From Galbula dea (Eukaryota; Chordata; Aves; Piciformes; Galbulidae), in contig VWZX01004666.1 in assembly GCA_013399015.1 (NCBI GenBank), positions 1,551,603 to 1,615,602 of the forward strand: a stretch of DNA of 64,000 nucleotides, in the 5' to 3' direction. A model generated the notes under the pieces. The model did no database searches and was not told the origin of the DNA. It worked only from the letters and a program-made list of their open reading frames with translations. Both the position numbers and the translations under genes were made by a program. Within the stretch, counting starts at the first letter, position 1, and the number at the start of each line of letters is the position of its first letter. Below, piece by piece: positions 11,101-24,200 of this stretch.

Positions 11101-14100
11101 AGCCTGAGGTTTTAACAGGTCAGCACATACTAACTGAAAACAACTTTAAAAATGTTCTTTACTGTTTCAGCTGAGGAGGTCCAGGACAGTTGTAGGGCTA
11201 ACACACAATACAGATTCTACATGTAAAATCACATAAATGTTATTCCAGAGGTTGTTCAAGTTAGTAAGAGTCTTTCCATTGACTAGAATGGACTTTGGAT
11301 TGAGCTCAGAATGGATACTTCTGTTAAAATAAACACGAAACGTATGGTAGACAACTGATTCTTTCTGTTGTTTGTTCAGTTAACAGCTTCTTTAGAATCA
11401 CTACATTTATTATTGGAGTATATAAATTAGGGGTGAAATTAAATAGTCCTCAAATTGCCCACCCAAATTTATTCAATTATTGGAGGCAAACTGAATAAAT
11501 TAATCCCTGAGATTGCTGACCAAGATATCTTAATTCAGAATATTCATCCTTCCACATCTAGGCTACTTTCCAGAGACTGGGGTATGTTTTTTTTTTCTCC
11601 ATTAGTAAATTCAGCTACTGAATCATTAGAGGCATTTAAAAAGAACTTTGAAAATTAAAAAATCTAAATGCATGTTTTGTGTTATTTAGCAAATATTTAT
11701 TTAGCTCCTGCCAGTACAATTCCTTTTTTTTTGTTATTTTCATGTAATTTGATGCAGGTGTAGTAGATCTCTTTCTTTCATCTATAGGCTTTTCTCTATG
11801 AAGAATACTTGTTTCTTATTCTTTTTTTTGCCTATGGCTGCTATTACAATTTGGCATCAGTCCCTGATTGTCTTCTCTAAAATAAATTCCCATTCACTCA
11901 AATATTTCCACGTCTACCAGAGTATTTAATCACACAACATGTCTCCAGTGATAGTGGCTGTAAGCTAGTGCATACTGCAGGGTGACTGAATGTTTTACTA
12001 GGTGGATATTTTCTACATAGAGAAAGTGGCAGCTGTTACCTTCCTTCAACCTCGTATGGCATGTGAACTGTGCCAGCAGTAAACTGAGGCCTGTTTTTAA
12101 CCAATTTTTCCACCTTTTGTCCCCATTTTGCATTTGTGCTCATGGGAGTTTGTTTTTTTTTTCTAGAACCACTTCAGATCTCACTCAGCTTTGCTTTCTT
12201 TTTTCTTGTGTTCTTTCTTTGTCAGTGTTTCTAATGTATTTTTCCTCAACAATTTCTTCTAATTCTCAATTTCATTTCAGCAGCTCAATGCCATTCAGGA
12301 GGATGCTGTACCTTTTGTCTGACTGTACATGTCATACAGGCTAAACCTATTGTCTATTTAACTTCTGCATCTTCAGTTTCTCTTGTCATGCTCTGTTCTT
12401 TCTTGCCCTAACACTTCTGTCTTCATTCCTCCTCTCTTCCAGCCTTTTGGAAATGTTATGTTTCTGTCTGGGTATCAACCTGTGTGCATAGACAGCAGAC
12501 CTCTGCTTGCCACAGCTTGCAGCACCACGTGGCTTGCCTGTTGTGATGGCTTCAGAGAACCAAGCCCCCTTTGATATATCAGAGGGGAGGGAGGGGGAAG
12601 TTTTAGGCAAATTCTTTTAAACACATAGACCTTCTTACTGTCCTCAGTAGTTGCTGTTTATCATATTGCTGACACAAGGATGGAAGCCTTTTCCTTTCAT
12701 GTTAAGCCTGGGCTGTGCAAAGACACTGGAAGGCAATGTATACACTGCAGAAGCTTATGGCAAGAGCAAGGTATTTTTCCAAGTTTAAGGTGTTAGCACT
12801 GTTAAATAAACCAGGATAGTGATAAGGATGAATCAAGTGAAAGAGGCTATAGGAGCTTGCACGTTTTGATAAGGAAAAAGATGACATGGGAATACTGTCT
12901 TACAATTTAATGAGGTAAAATGTGTATAGCTGTAATACCTGAGGCCACAGCTGGGATTAGACACTGTGATACATTACTTTGCAATGTATACATTTACCAA
13001 CCTATGGAAAGTATTTGCTTTGTCTTTGCCTTGTCAGAGTCACCTGTGACATATGGCTGCATAAAGAGGTTTTAGACAGAAATAATGCACAGGAAGCTGG
13101 GGAAGACTGTGCCAAATGGTAAAGAAAAAGCATTTATCTACTTACTTATAGTTTGGATTTATCCTTCAGTATGGCTTGGGTGTTGATATTCATGTCAGCA
13201 GTGATTTGTGCTGATATTGCTCCAGTCTGAGACAAAATGAGGGGCCTAGACTGACAGCAGAAACATAAATATATATGAATTGGGTTTATGGTTTTCAATT
13301 TGTTTGTAAACATGTTAATGGGGGAATTCAATAAATAAACTGTGACTGAAAATGAAGATGCCTGCACAGAGTCCTCTCTACAGCTGCAGATTATGTGTAC
13401 ATCTGTGAAGTGTATGCCCCTGGCTTGGACCTGTAATTGTATTTTTTCATACTTCTCAGAACAGAAATGTCAATGATGCTGCTTTATTTTCCTTTTAAAA
13501 TTAAACTCACTTAAAGAAGAGTTAGGTTTCAACTATTGAGAATCTGATATATCAGACAGTGTAAGTTTTTTAAAGGATGTTTTACCTTTCACTAAGAAAA
13601 CCAAGTTATTAAATTTACTGAAATGTAGATAATCTGAATAGATGTGTGTTGTGTATTTCTCTCTCTCCTATTGATATCAATTTATTGGAGCTATAAACAT
13701 GGGGTTTTTTGTTGAAAACCTTGCATATAAGTCATCTGTATCATAGGTGAAATAAAGACAAGCAGAGGCAAAGTGCTTGTAGCCAGGCAGAATTCAACCC
13801 AAAACTTTCCAGCAAAATAAGGCAACTCATACAACTCATCAGCAAACTTGACCTTGGGCAGCCTGAGAGGCAAGTTCATCAGGAACTCATGTAGATGCAG
13901 CTAGTAAGCTGCAGGAGATGTGATAGAGGCACATCCAGGGACATCTTTGTCAAGGCTCCTACAAGGTATTTTCTAGAGTATGGGAGCTGCCAGATGGGCT
14001 GTCAAAGGTTATGTGGACACTGGGCTTTGGTGTTAGAACAGTCACAAAAAGAAGGTAAAACCACCAAGTTTCTGTAAGGATCCATAAAAAGAGTTAGCTG

Positions 14101-14724
14101 GTTTAGCTTTACAATGCTACAAAAAATTATAAACTCCATGTTGTCTATATGCAGTGTGCCTGTTACTGGTGTGTATGTTCAGTGTTTCCAGCAGGAGTTT
14201 TGTGCAGGCTAGGGTGAAATTTAGCCTCATGAATTGGCATATACCACAGGAGATAAAACCTTAATGTTTATATCACCATCAATTTTATTTGGTCATTTCA
14301 CCATTTTTTGTGCTTTCTGCCAGAGTGGATTGGGTCTGAATTTCAAGCTATGCCTTTGTTAACAACATTAATACAGGCATGAACCTTGGGTTAATACCAG
14401 TGCACCCTCCTGTATAAATTTCTTAAGTTTCTAATATTTCTAAAGCTTTAAGTGTGTGTTTAAATGAGCTTCTCCAAGTGAAGGTAGTGGTTGTTCTGTG
14501 ATTGTTTTACTACAGTTTTAATTCAGAGAGAACTTGAGAGTTTGGAAAGAGGAAAAGGAGAGTACATATTAAAATGTAGAAATAAATGGCAAGTCACTGA
14601 TATATTCCAGTGGCTGAGGAAAGTCATATCTCCCTAACACCTTTATTTTCTGTGATGCCTATTTAAAACCTGACAACAGTGTTTTTCTTATGCTCTGACT
14701 ACTGCCTACCACAATGATCACAAT
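8192..14724. other. Non-coding, mostly unique sequence
   Basis: No gene is supported. Within it are a possible palindromic repeat relic (9153-9224, listed separately), a short GGA tract (9366-9381) and a strongly AT-rich, partly self-complementary patch at 10741-10815 built from ATATTTAAAT-type units. A weak CR1-like segment near 9755-9800 and a weak MIR-like antisense segment near 10905-10955 were seen but not accepted. Confidence 0.5.
9153..9224. repeat. Possible ancient palindromic amniote repeat
   Basis: The segment contains TTTGAAGCTCATGG and, about 15 bases on, TCATTGACTTAAAGTAAAAT, which form an imperfect inverted repeat. The pattern recalls short palindromic interspersed repeats known from turtle and crocodile genomes, whose arms read like 'tgaagtcaatgg' and 'ccattgacttca'. 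The match is partial and no terminal inverted repeat or target duplication could be fixed, so the class is left open. Confidence 0.35.
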
Positions 14725-14905
14725 CATCTTGTCACCTTCTATACCTCTCCATCTGTCTCTATTCCTCTGTTGTCTTGCAGATGGTAAGCTGTCTGGGGCG
14801 GGAGGTATGTTTTTGTTCTTTGCTTACACAGCATCCAGTGTATAGCACTTGGCACAATAGGTCCTGGTCAGTGACAAAGACTATGAAGTTTTATGATGAT
14901 AAAGC
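14725..14905 (+). repeat. Ancient L2-type LINE 3'-end relic
   Basis: The segment runs from a pyrimidine-rich CACCTTCTATACCTCTCC block into CAGATGGTAAGCTGTCTGGG, then TTTTTGTTCTTTGC, then TATAGCACTTGGCACAATAG and GTCCTGGTCAGTGAC, ending near CTATGAAGTTTTATGATGAT. This is the same block order as the 3' end of old L2/MIR-type elements of amniotes: 'gattgtaagctctttggggcaggga', 'tttgttctgtgtttgtacagcgcctagcacaatggggtcc', and finally a short tandem tail. Several blocks of ten or more bases agree in order, so this is the clearest of the old relics. Confidence 0.65.
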
Positions 14906-17900
14906 AAGCATTATTGTCAACTTCATATAAATTAGAAAGTTTAGTTATGTAAATAACTAGTTTCTCCATGAGTTTTATCAAGTGTCTTACATTGTTGAAT
15001 TATTTAGAATAAACACATTGTCTTATTTACTACTCAGCATAAATTTGAGAGATAACTTTAGCAAGGCAAGGAAATATTTATGAAGAGAGACTAGAGGAAG
15101 AAATGAAAGTGATAAATTAATGAAAATGTCCCAATAATGGCAACAGTCTACATGAGAATTCTCTCTTGTCTAAGAGGTCATTTGATACTGTAAGGATGGT
15201 GTTGCACCTGAATGTATTATGTGCTGGGTTTGCCCACTTTTACAATCCATGGTACAGCTTGAGAATAGTGGAGGACAAGGGTAAAAAAAAAAATTACCTT
15301 GAAGTACAATAGCCAGTAAGGAACAGGAATACAGGAGTGTTACTGGGAGGTGTTAATTCCATTTCAAGTTTCACTGGGGACTGTAAGAGCAAAAGGGAAG
15401 AAATCAGGGGCATTTGAAATGTAATAACAATGAATAACCTTTAAAGAATTGCTACAAGATAGAGGTAGCAAAAGCAGACAGAGGAGTCCATGGCCCTGAA
15501 GCAAGAGGCCATTGATAGCGAGGTGTGCCATTTTTGACTGCAGAAAACTGTAGACTTGCCTCGGGGAGAGGTCCCTCATGGGACAGGAAAAGGTTGTAAC
15601 AAGTTCTTTCTATACTGTAAATATCATATGTCAACTCCATATTGGGTCTATCCTCTTCTAGTTTATGTAGGCTAAAATGTCAACAACACACTTCCACTCA
15701 GTTTTGTGTCACTTTCACAAAAGCAACTATTTATAATAGCTAGATTAGTAAGAAAAGATGGATTCTAAGTGCTTGGCTAAAAATGATCTAGAAGATTATG
15801 CTGTGCCCATGGCCTGAGAATCTCACTTGTAATGCAGGCATAATTTTATTTCAACATTATAGAAATATAAGAAACTTCAAGAAGACTTCTGACACAAGTC
15901 TTATACTCATTTTTATATTGTAATATTTTGGGAATTAGTATTTCTTCCTACAGGGATGCAGAAAAAGAAAGAGGTATTGGGCAAATAGAAACAATAGATA
16001 ATGTTTTTGTACAAATCATGTTTTCAATAAGCAGAATGTCCTTGCAAATGCTGTAGGCATGGAGGAATAGCTAAGTTTTGCTATTTTGCTCTATACAGCC
16101 CCAGAGTCCTATATCCTACTGGTCTATGAAATGTGGTTCTGTTTTTATGTTATTATCCTAGATTCTTGCATGAGTTTTCTCTTTCTTTGTTCTGACAGTA
16201 ATTATAACAAAATAAGAGGTGGTAGCAATGATTTTGGACACTGAGGCTTTTGGTTCAGAGGCATGTTGTTCAAAAGGCAAGATCATCTGTAGTCTTTGTA
16301 GTCATAGAGCAGCTGTTCCAGATAGTTTTGCTCCTGGGACATGGAAGAATTCAGAGAACTGATGACTTTACTGTGTCATTCTCCCATGCTCTACAGTTCT
16401 GGCTGGAGCCTTATGGTCTAGCATGTTTATTTCAGTGTATGCTTGTCCTCTCTTCTCTGTTCTTTTTCATAACTACAGACAAAACCATTAAAAATGTGAC
16501 TTACAGTGGGAGACACCAAGAAGAAACTGGGTAATATACTAGATATTGCTATATTTCAATTATGAAACAATTTAAAGATGACAGATAAGTGGAAAACTGA
16601 TAAATGCTATACAAGATGTTTTCAGAGCTCTTAGGTTTTTGTCAAATGCAAACACCAAGACTGCACTGTTGAAAAGGGATAATTACATCAGGTTCTTCAG
16701 TATATGTAACATACTGCACAAGGTTTGAAAAAAATTTGGCAAACTTAAAAGCTGCTTGCCACAGAGATAAACATAAAGCAGAAGCAAATGTTCATAATTG
16801 TAGCAGAGAAATGGTCAAAAAAGATAGAAAAACTTCAACATGCTTCTGTTCAGAAAAAATCTGAAAGCTTCTAAGACAGCTTGAAAACAGTCTCTGGCTA
16901 TAATACTAGTGGTGTTGCACCATTCTGAAGTGGGGATGGTCAAATGCTGTCAAACTGAATGAAGGGAGAATCATCTGTCACTGGCACAAACGTTTCAACA
17001 GTTGAATACACTGTCTGCCTAAAGCTCTAAATGAAGTTCTGCTGTTCTCCACATAGGAGCAGCACTAACATCCACAGCAGTTTCTTTAAGTTCTTGTGAT
17101 AACACGAGTTGAAGCATCAGGCTCCAGTAATATTCCTCCTGAAGCATTCAGATGCAAAAATCAATGTCTTGTCTAAAAGGAGAAGGAAAAATAATAAAGT
17201 TACCTTTGTTTACTGGGCTAATGGGATAAGAAGAAACTTTCTAGAGAGTTCAGAGACACAGAGAAAACATCTGCTTCTGGAAACAAACAAAACAGACCAC
17301 TTGTGCTGTGTTTGTCATAAAAATACCTTTTTCTTTAGCTGCTGGACAAAATTCTTTCCTGAGCAATGTCAGGCACATTATTGAGTTTGCTGAATTTTGA
17401 GTCAAATTAGGTTTTGATCTAGGTGAGGCACAGTCCAGATTACTTTTTGCAATCAAATATACCTTAGAGTGAGTGCAATGGACATACTACAGCTTTATAA
17501 AATTTCTTTCAGGAGGTTTCTGCACAAATTGCACTCTAAAGGATAGATCCTTTTTTTTTTGTTTTTTTTTTTTTTTTTCCCTTCTTATTTCCCAAGGGAG
17601 TGGTAGCAAAGATTTTAGCCAGTGTGGAATGGCAGGAATTTTCACTGTCCAAAATGGCAAACACCATATCATCCTATCGCTCCGAGCTGACAACTTCTGT
17701 GCTGTAAGAGCTGCATGATGCCTTCAGAGACAGCAGAAAGCAGTAGATGGTGGAATTGCCCTGGTTTTTCAGGGAGCCCATTATGCTGACTTCTCATATA
17801 TGGCAAAAGAGAAATCCATGGTGATATTTAAGCTATAAGGAATCACTAGACCTGAACAATAAACACTAATAGGAGAGCAGAGAAGATTTCAAATATTAGT

Positions 17901-18223
17901 CTACAGAGGCTTCTAGGTATCAATCCAGACTGCTCTGCTTGTTGATTCATGGGAATACCAGTTGTCAAAAGAGGCCAGTGAAACATTCATAAACTATATA
18001 TATATTTTTTTTTTATTTTAAGGCTTGTATTTTTGTCCTTTGAATAAAAAAATAAAAAAGGCATTACACTCATGCTTCACTTTTCCCAATAGTTATTAGT
18101 AATGTAAATGGTCTATACCGTTCCTCTCTTGTTTAGGAACAGTTTACAAACTCTCAGTCATAGAAACTGTCAACAATGGACCAATCTGATTATGTCTTTC
18201 ACTTATTTGTCAGCTTTAAATGA
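14906..18223. other. Non-coding unique sequence with a long poly-T tract
   Basis: No gene or confident repeat. Simple sequence is concentrated at 17551-17578, two T runs interrupted by a single G. The tract overlaps the only open frames here over 80 codons (17473-17718 plus, 17487-17693 minus), which therefore contain homopolymer-encoded Phe or Lys runs and are not credible. A T-rich/TA-rich patch is at 17995-18020. Confidence 0.5.
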
Positions 18224-18269
18224 AATGGCTGTGTGGTGCTTGGTTGCCAGCTGGGGTTAAACCATGGCA
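18224..18269 (+). mobile_element. Terminal fragment of an ERV LTR
   Basis: About 46 bp reads GGCTGTGTGGTGCTTGG, then TTGCCAGCTGGGGTTAAACC, then ATGGCA. This corresponds to the 3' terminus of the neoavian LTR type seen at 2822-3384. In sense orientation that LTR likewise ends in a GCTGGGGTT-AACCA block followed by a CA terminus. Here the sense strand is plus, opposite to the other copy. Nothing recognisable as the rest of the LTR lies upstream, so the copy is either heavily deleted or its body has diverged beyond recognition by eye. Confidence 0.6.
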
Positions 18270-21200
18270 CCCCTCAATATATTGCTTTTTGTTTATTGCT
18301 TTTGGGCAACCTGAAGTTGCCCAGGGCTCTGACTTCACCTTCAAAATAGGTTAGCACGGTATTCCTGAAAGTGGTGGTGTGATTAAATTTCCAAAATATT
18401 TTTTTCTGTTCCTGACAATTGTTAATGAGAAACAACTTTTAATGAGAAATATGAGTCCAGACTACAACCACAGGTGACTATTCTTTTTCACTTCTAGTAC
18501 ACTGATAGCTAAGGCAAAGTTATTTAATTGGTTCCTAAGCACCTAATTTTTATGAGTGGGGCTTAAGTGGTAAAATATTTGAAAGCACTTTTCCTTCTGT
18601 TTGCTATCAGCAGAGTAGCATATAAAAATAGTTTAGAGAAAATCCTAGAAAGCTTTCCTTTGTTAGAAAGTGGAGGGCATTATCCTGTAATCTTTGAGAG
18701 AACAAAGATTTTTGGGGAAAAGCACAGTACTCATTTCTCATTACTGTTAGTGGGAGCTTCTTACTGGTATGAAGGAAGAATATGTGACCTTTTTGTGTGT
18801 ATGTGTAGTTTTTAAAATAATGCTTAAAATCTCTGGAGAAATGAGTGCTGTGTTCTCATACATAGTGATATTTCTTAGAGCAGTGCAAGAAACTGAACTG
18901 ATATTGTGTCCCTGTCATCCTCATCCTGTTACTTGTAATCCTTATAAATGATAGTGATTGACCATGTATACACACTTGTAAAACATTTCTCTAAAGCAAA
19001 AGCAAAGTAGTGTTTTCCATTCCCCAAACACCTAAGAGCAAATAGAAACAAGACTATTAAACAGTAATACTGTACTTTTGTTATCCAGGCAAGATTTATA
19101 ACCAATACAGGATTATCCTGGTGAGTCTTTTTTCTCCTTTTTGAATGAATGCTAAAATAAAAGGAAACAAAATTTTCATGTTAATTTATTGTCTTTATGA
19201 AGCAACATGATATAAGCAAAACCTGCATCTTTGATTACTTTCTGTTGAGATGCAGTGAACTTCATAGAAGTCTTTATACTGGTCTGTCTTGTTTATATCT
19301 TATTTTCATAAAAAGAATAGTTTGCAGAATCCCCATGATGGCATGAAAGCAAATGGAATTTATTAAAAATTAGTGTTCATAAAATCCAAATTACACCAGA
19401 CTGATATGGTTAAAGTTTGCCAAATGCAGTAAAAAATGGAATATATCAGTTTAAGGAACAAAGTGTCATTACAGTTTTTATTTCTTAAAAGGAAAAAAAA
19501 TGGTAGATTAGAATATTCTATAAAGAATATTAGTTCATGTATTCATTTAGATTTTATAAAGAAAATCTGTCTGTGCAGACTTTCTTTAATGATTGCCATG
19601 GTTTAGCATAGTATCCTGAAAAATGTGGTTTTCTTCTTCCTCAGACAGAGTTTAGTAGAGGAAAGAGCCATGGTGAACATTCTGTATTTTAACACTAGTA
19701 ACTGAACTTGATAGCATGGACTTGAAGACAGCATATGATGTAGTTTCTGTTGTTAAGAAATGAAAATCCTCTTCCTGGCAGCTGGCTTTCAGAGGAAAAC
19801 CCATTGAGTATTTAGCATTCCTTCCTCTCTCCATGTAACAGCCTATCCTACAAGTAATCCTTTTCCTTTCATAGTTATTTGCTTAATTTATTTAGAAAAA
19901 ACCCAAACAGAACAGCTTCTGGAGGCCATTCACACTCAATAAGCCTGCAATATCCTATAAAACAAGTGGGAACATAGTTCTTTTGGAAAGTCCTTTTTCT
20001 ATATTTTTAGGGATTAGATATAGATCACCTGGAATTGCTGGAGAATAGTAGTTATTACAGTGTGTGCTGTGTCTTCTGCCTCATAAGTTGTCTTTGGTCT
20101 CTGCCTGCAGCCCTTCTGGAGGAAAAAGTACATAGACCAGAAGCCTGCCCAAATATTTAAGACTTGGCCAGCTTTCAGCAGCAGTAGCTGTACTTGTTCT
20201 TGGCACTCCCCAGTGCTTTGGGCACTTATTGGGCCCATAGGATGCATCTGTGTGGTCAGTTAAGGGATACTGCAGAGCACAGTATTCACTTCTTTGTATG
20301 GTTGGTGATGGTACTATTTGAAACTGAGGTTATCTGAAGGTGTAAGAGCAATATTTAGAGGGACAGGTGATACACTAGAACAATATAGCTAGAAGAAACA
20401 TACAAGCTGTCTGATACACAACTGGTTTATTTTTAAACTTAAATACAAAAATACTTGTCTTACATAATCCAGTTAAGGTGGGGAATCTTCCAATAGCCAC
20501 AAAATTGAGAGTGAAAGCTGATGTTCTATCATTAACTTGTCACCTTGTGTGTGTGTCTTTTTTTGCCACAGTGTAAGAGAAGTGTGAGATATCATCTTCC
20601 ACTTTGAGTTTTTTTGGCTTCTGTCAGGTTCTGCCACAACTCTACTGTATCAGGTGTTCTTGCTGTGGGAGTACTGGGAGAATAAATAGTAGAAGACCTA
20701 CACAGCAATCCTGCATCACATCTGCATGAACAGTAAAATGACATGTAGGCTGGACAATAGGAGAGAAAAGATGAGGTTATAGGTCAGAGTTGGATAAAAA
20801 GGAATTATTCTGTCCAAGGGCTTCCTCCTTGGAAAAGATCTGCAGGAAGTTTAAAGGGGAAGAAAGTGATCTGCTGCCCACAGGGAGGGTATGGGCTCTT
20901 AAATTCTTTAAAAAGGCAATAATTATTTCATTAGAAATTTTTCTGTCATGATAGGATCCTAACCCATGCTTCAGGCTTGGTGACATGACTGCAGCACAGA
21001 TAATTCTTGTAACAATAACCAGATTTGTAGAAGATGCTTTTTAAAAGAAATCCCTGAGATTTACTGATTTCTGAATAGTTACTTTAAACTTGCATAATAT
21101 TTAAAAGATTAAAAGAAGAGTCTTTTCCTCTTTGATTTCCATGTTTTGGAGTTTTAGGGTTCATTTTTAAAATATATTTGACATGATTTGACTTTCATAT

Positions 21201-24200
21201 GCTGCTTTGTTAATCATAGTCTTTAAAATTTGAGGATGTTTGCATTTAAGGTTCCAAATATGTGCTTTGTATACTGAAGTCAAATGGGAGATGATTCCAA
21301 CTGCCACTGATGGGAGATGGTATCTACATGTCCTCATCCCTAGTAGTTGAAATAAAGAAGACATTATGGCTTTTAATAAAACCTTAGGCTAATGGACAAA
21401 CTTCAGTACACCAAGGTGCTAAGTCTACTTGCCAAAAAAGATATCATAAAACTCTTCTTTTTCCAGCCAAAGAGAAATGATAGAACAACAGAAAATTGAC
21501 CATCTTATTTTAAAGGCACTTTATCCACACTCTAGCCATAAAAGTAACTGCACCAATCATTTAAATGTTGTATCCATTAAATGGCTATGTATCTATAGCA
21601 CCATTTTATTTCTAGAAAGCACAAAAAGCCCACAGCCTTTGGCAAGGTATTTTAGCTCATGATTGTCTCTCTCTTATGCATGTGTAGTTTAATCTGCCTC
21701 AAAGGTCTTGTTCACTTAAGTGTATGCTGTGAATTACTCTCTTCCTATGTGCTGTGTGCATACCATGTCTAGCCCACTCAATGGAAGAAAAAAATACTTC
21801 CTGAAGCACCAGTGTGTTGTTTGAAATGGTCATTTTCCTATTTTATGCACCAAAAAGGGCTATAATACCTTCTTAAAAATAAGGTAACTTTTTGTAATTT
21901 CAAAGAGAGAGAAAAATAAGCTCTGGGTGCCATCTGGTAGGATATAGGAGCTGCAGGTAAGCACACTAATAATGCTTAATGCTACCATAACATGCTGTTT
22001 TTTCAGCACTGTAGGCATTAAGTGCTGAATTCTCAGGAACATTTCCTGTGCTCTAGGTAAATATTATTAATCTCTTTAAGGAATCTTCTTGGCTTGCTGA
22101 GAATAATAGCTGGTTTTTTGCCAGCCCTGGAACCCCTAAAATTGGCTTAATATTTCATTTCCTGAAGTTTGTTCTTCCTCTGTTCACCCATGCTTTTTTT
22201 CATACCCTTTTCACCAGCACAGGCTCTGCTTCTTCAGAGAACCCCCAGTGAAAAAAGCAGTCAAGTTAGTGGTTGTTTTTTCCTGAGAGGTCTGTGTAAC
22301 AACAGCTAAATGGTGTAGAGAAAGGCAGCTTTCCTTACAACTGTCCAGACATTGCCCCATAGAAATAGGAAATACTGTTCTGTGCAGTTTGTTATTGTAG
22401 TAAATATACATACAGATTTGCCAAGCTGGAATCCCTGCATGCTGCTAAGTTCATATTAGCTTAAAAAGACAGGCAGCAGTTAAGTGTAATATATTGTTAC
22501 AATTAATGTTCTAGTCTGTGACCATGTTTAATTAATTATTTGTATCACACTAGCAGTATGTTTAGTGTATAATTAATTAGCCTAGAAGCAGAAGAGTAAG
22601 GAAGAACAACTTTGAAACTGGTGGTGGAAAGGTTCCTGGCACATGATAGTTAGGCTGGTTCATTCTGTCTTCATTGCGGAAGCTCTTTTCATGTTTTTGA
22701 CTTAAAATAAAATGGATCCCTCTGCATTTGCTGAGGAAGTCAATGCATCATTTGCTCTGTATGTGACACTGCATTAGTCCCAAGTTAGTGCAAGATGTAT
22801 AACACAAGTGCATGATTTTTTTTTTATCTGTGTTACCTCTTTGGTAGGAAAAACATCAGCTCCTATTCAGTATCTGTCAATGCTCCAAGTGGATGTGTTA
22901 CATTTTTCTCACTTCCCAACATGACAGACACTGGGACTGTGCCTGTGTCTTGGCCTTTCTAGTTCTGGCAGCTGAATTCTAATACTTGCTCCGGGCTTTC
23001 TCTGACAAGTACACTCTTTGGTAAGGATGCAAGGAGTTCCCTCTGCCTTTGCACTTAAAAGCACTGCAGAGGCAGCTCTGTTGCTGCTCCCTGGGGCACA
23101 TGGACAGTGAAGCAGGCAGGAGCGAAGGCAGGCCATGCCCTTGCCTCTCTCTCCCTTGACCTTTGTGTCAATTTTCCAGAGCTGGTGCATTTAGGGGATA
23201 AGGCTGCACCCTTTCCAGAGACATGAGCCAGGGCACACTCAGTGGAAAGACCTGCAGGGGAAGTCAGCATAGCACAGCGTTGATGTTTCTTCCAGGAGCG
23301 CTGAACGCACACTGTGCAACCTGAAAGACATGAGCCTATCACCTGACACATGTGCCTTCTGAGGTATTAGGAGTGTAAGTGTGGGGAAAACAGACCCTTG
23401 TGGAAAGGTATGTAACACAAAAGGCTGGAAATGAAGTAATGGTTACTTGAACATCCGTGCTCAGTCTAGCATACCAGGACTACAGAAGTCAAGGAAAATT
23501 GCTACTTGACATTGTGCTGTTAAAGTTTTTACCCTATTAGCAATAGGATCAAGTAAATTAAATGCTGATTTCACTGAGTCTATTGGTTTTTACTGGGTTT
23601 ATCCAACTTGCAAATCAGTGACACAACTAAGTGAGTGAGTCTGTGGTGATGACAAATAGCTGTGCACACAAAAATGTGACATAAGAACAATGTGGTGCAT
23701 AAGATTCCTCCTGGCAGATGTGCCTAATTTTGTTACTTGCTCAATGCTACTGAAATCACAGCAATAGCATTAACAATTCAAGTCAGGCATAAGTTTTTCA
23801 GTCTCTGAATAGAGATCCCTACAATGCTTATCCTCTCTAAATATGGATAATTAAAGGCTGTGGCATAACTCTCTTCTCCCTCGACCTAAAACCAGTCACG
23901 ACTAAAGTTACTGAAAGCATTGGTTACTGTCATATAAAAGTAACAGAATGTGTTTGGCCTGTGGTGAGATTAACTTGAATATCCTTGCATTTGTTTGGGT
24001 GGCAGAACCTTTTTACTAGTTCTTAGCCTTTTCCTTTTTTTAACTTAAATGGGGTAATCTCATGACAACTGTTATTTGGAGGTGAACATCAGCAGGTGAA
24101 GGGAACAGTTGTGATAATGTCTAAGCAGTAGGCAGGAGTGGGACAGTCATGCCACATTTTAAGCATTTTTTTCCTTTTTATATTGTTTGTGGAATAAAGG

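Noticed and set aside
13735..13830. Possible MIR relic around CATAGGTGAAATAAAGAC
   Set aside because: Block order is only partly kept and the similarity is too low to call by eye.
17473..17718. Open frames on both strands across a poly-T tract
   Set aside because: The homopolymer itself creates Phe-run or Lys-run frames, and no processed pseudogene was recognised next to the tract.
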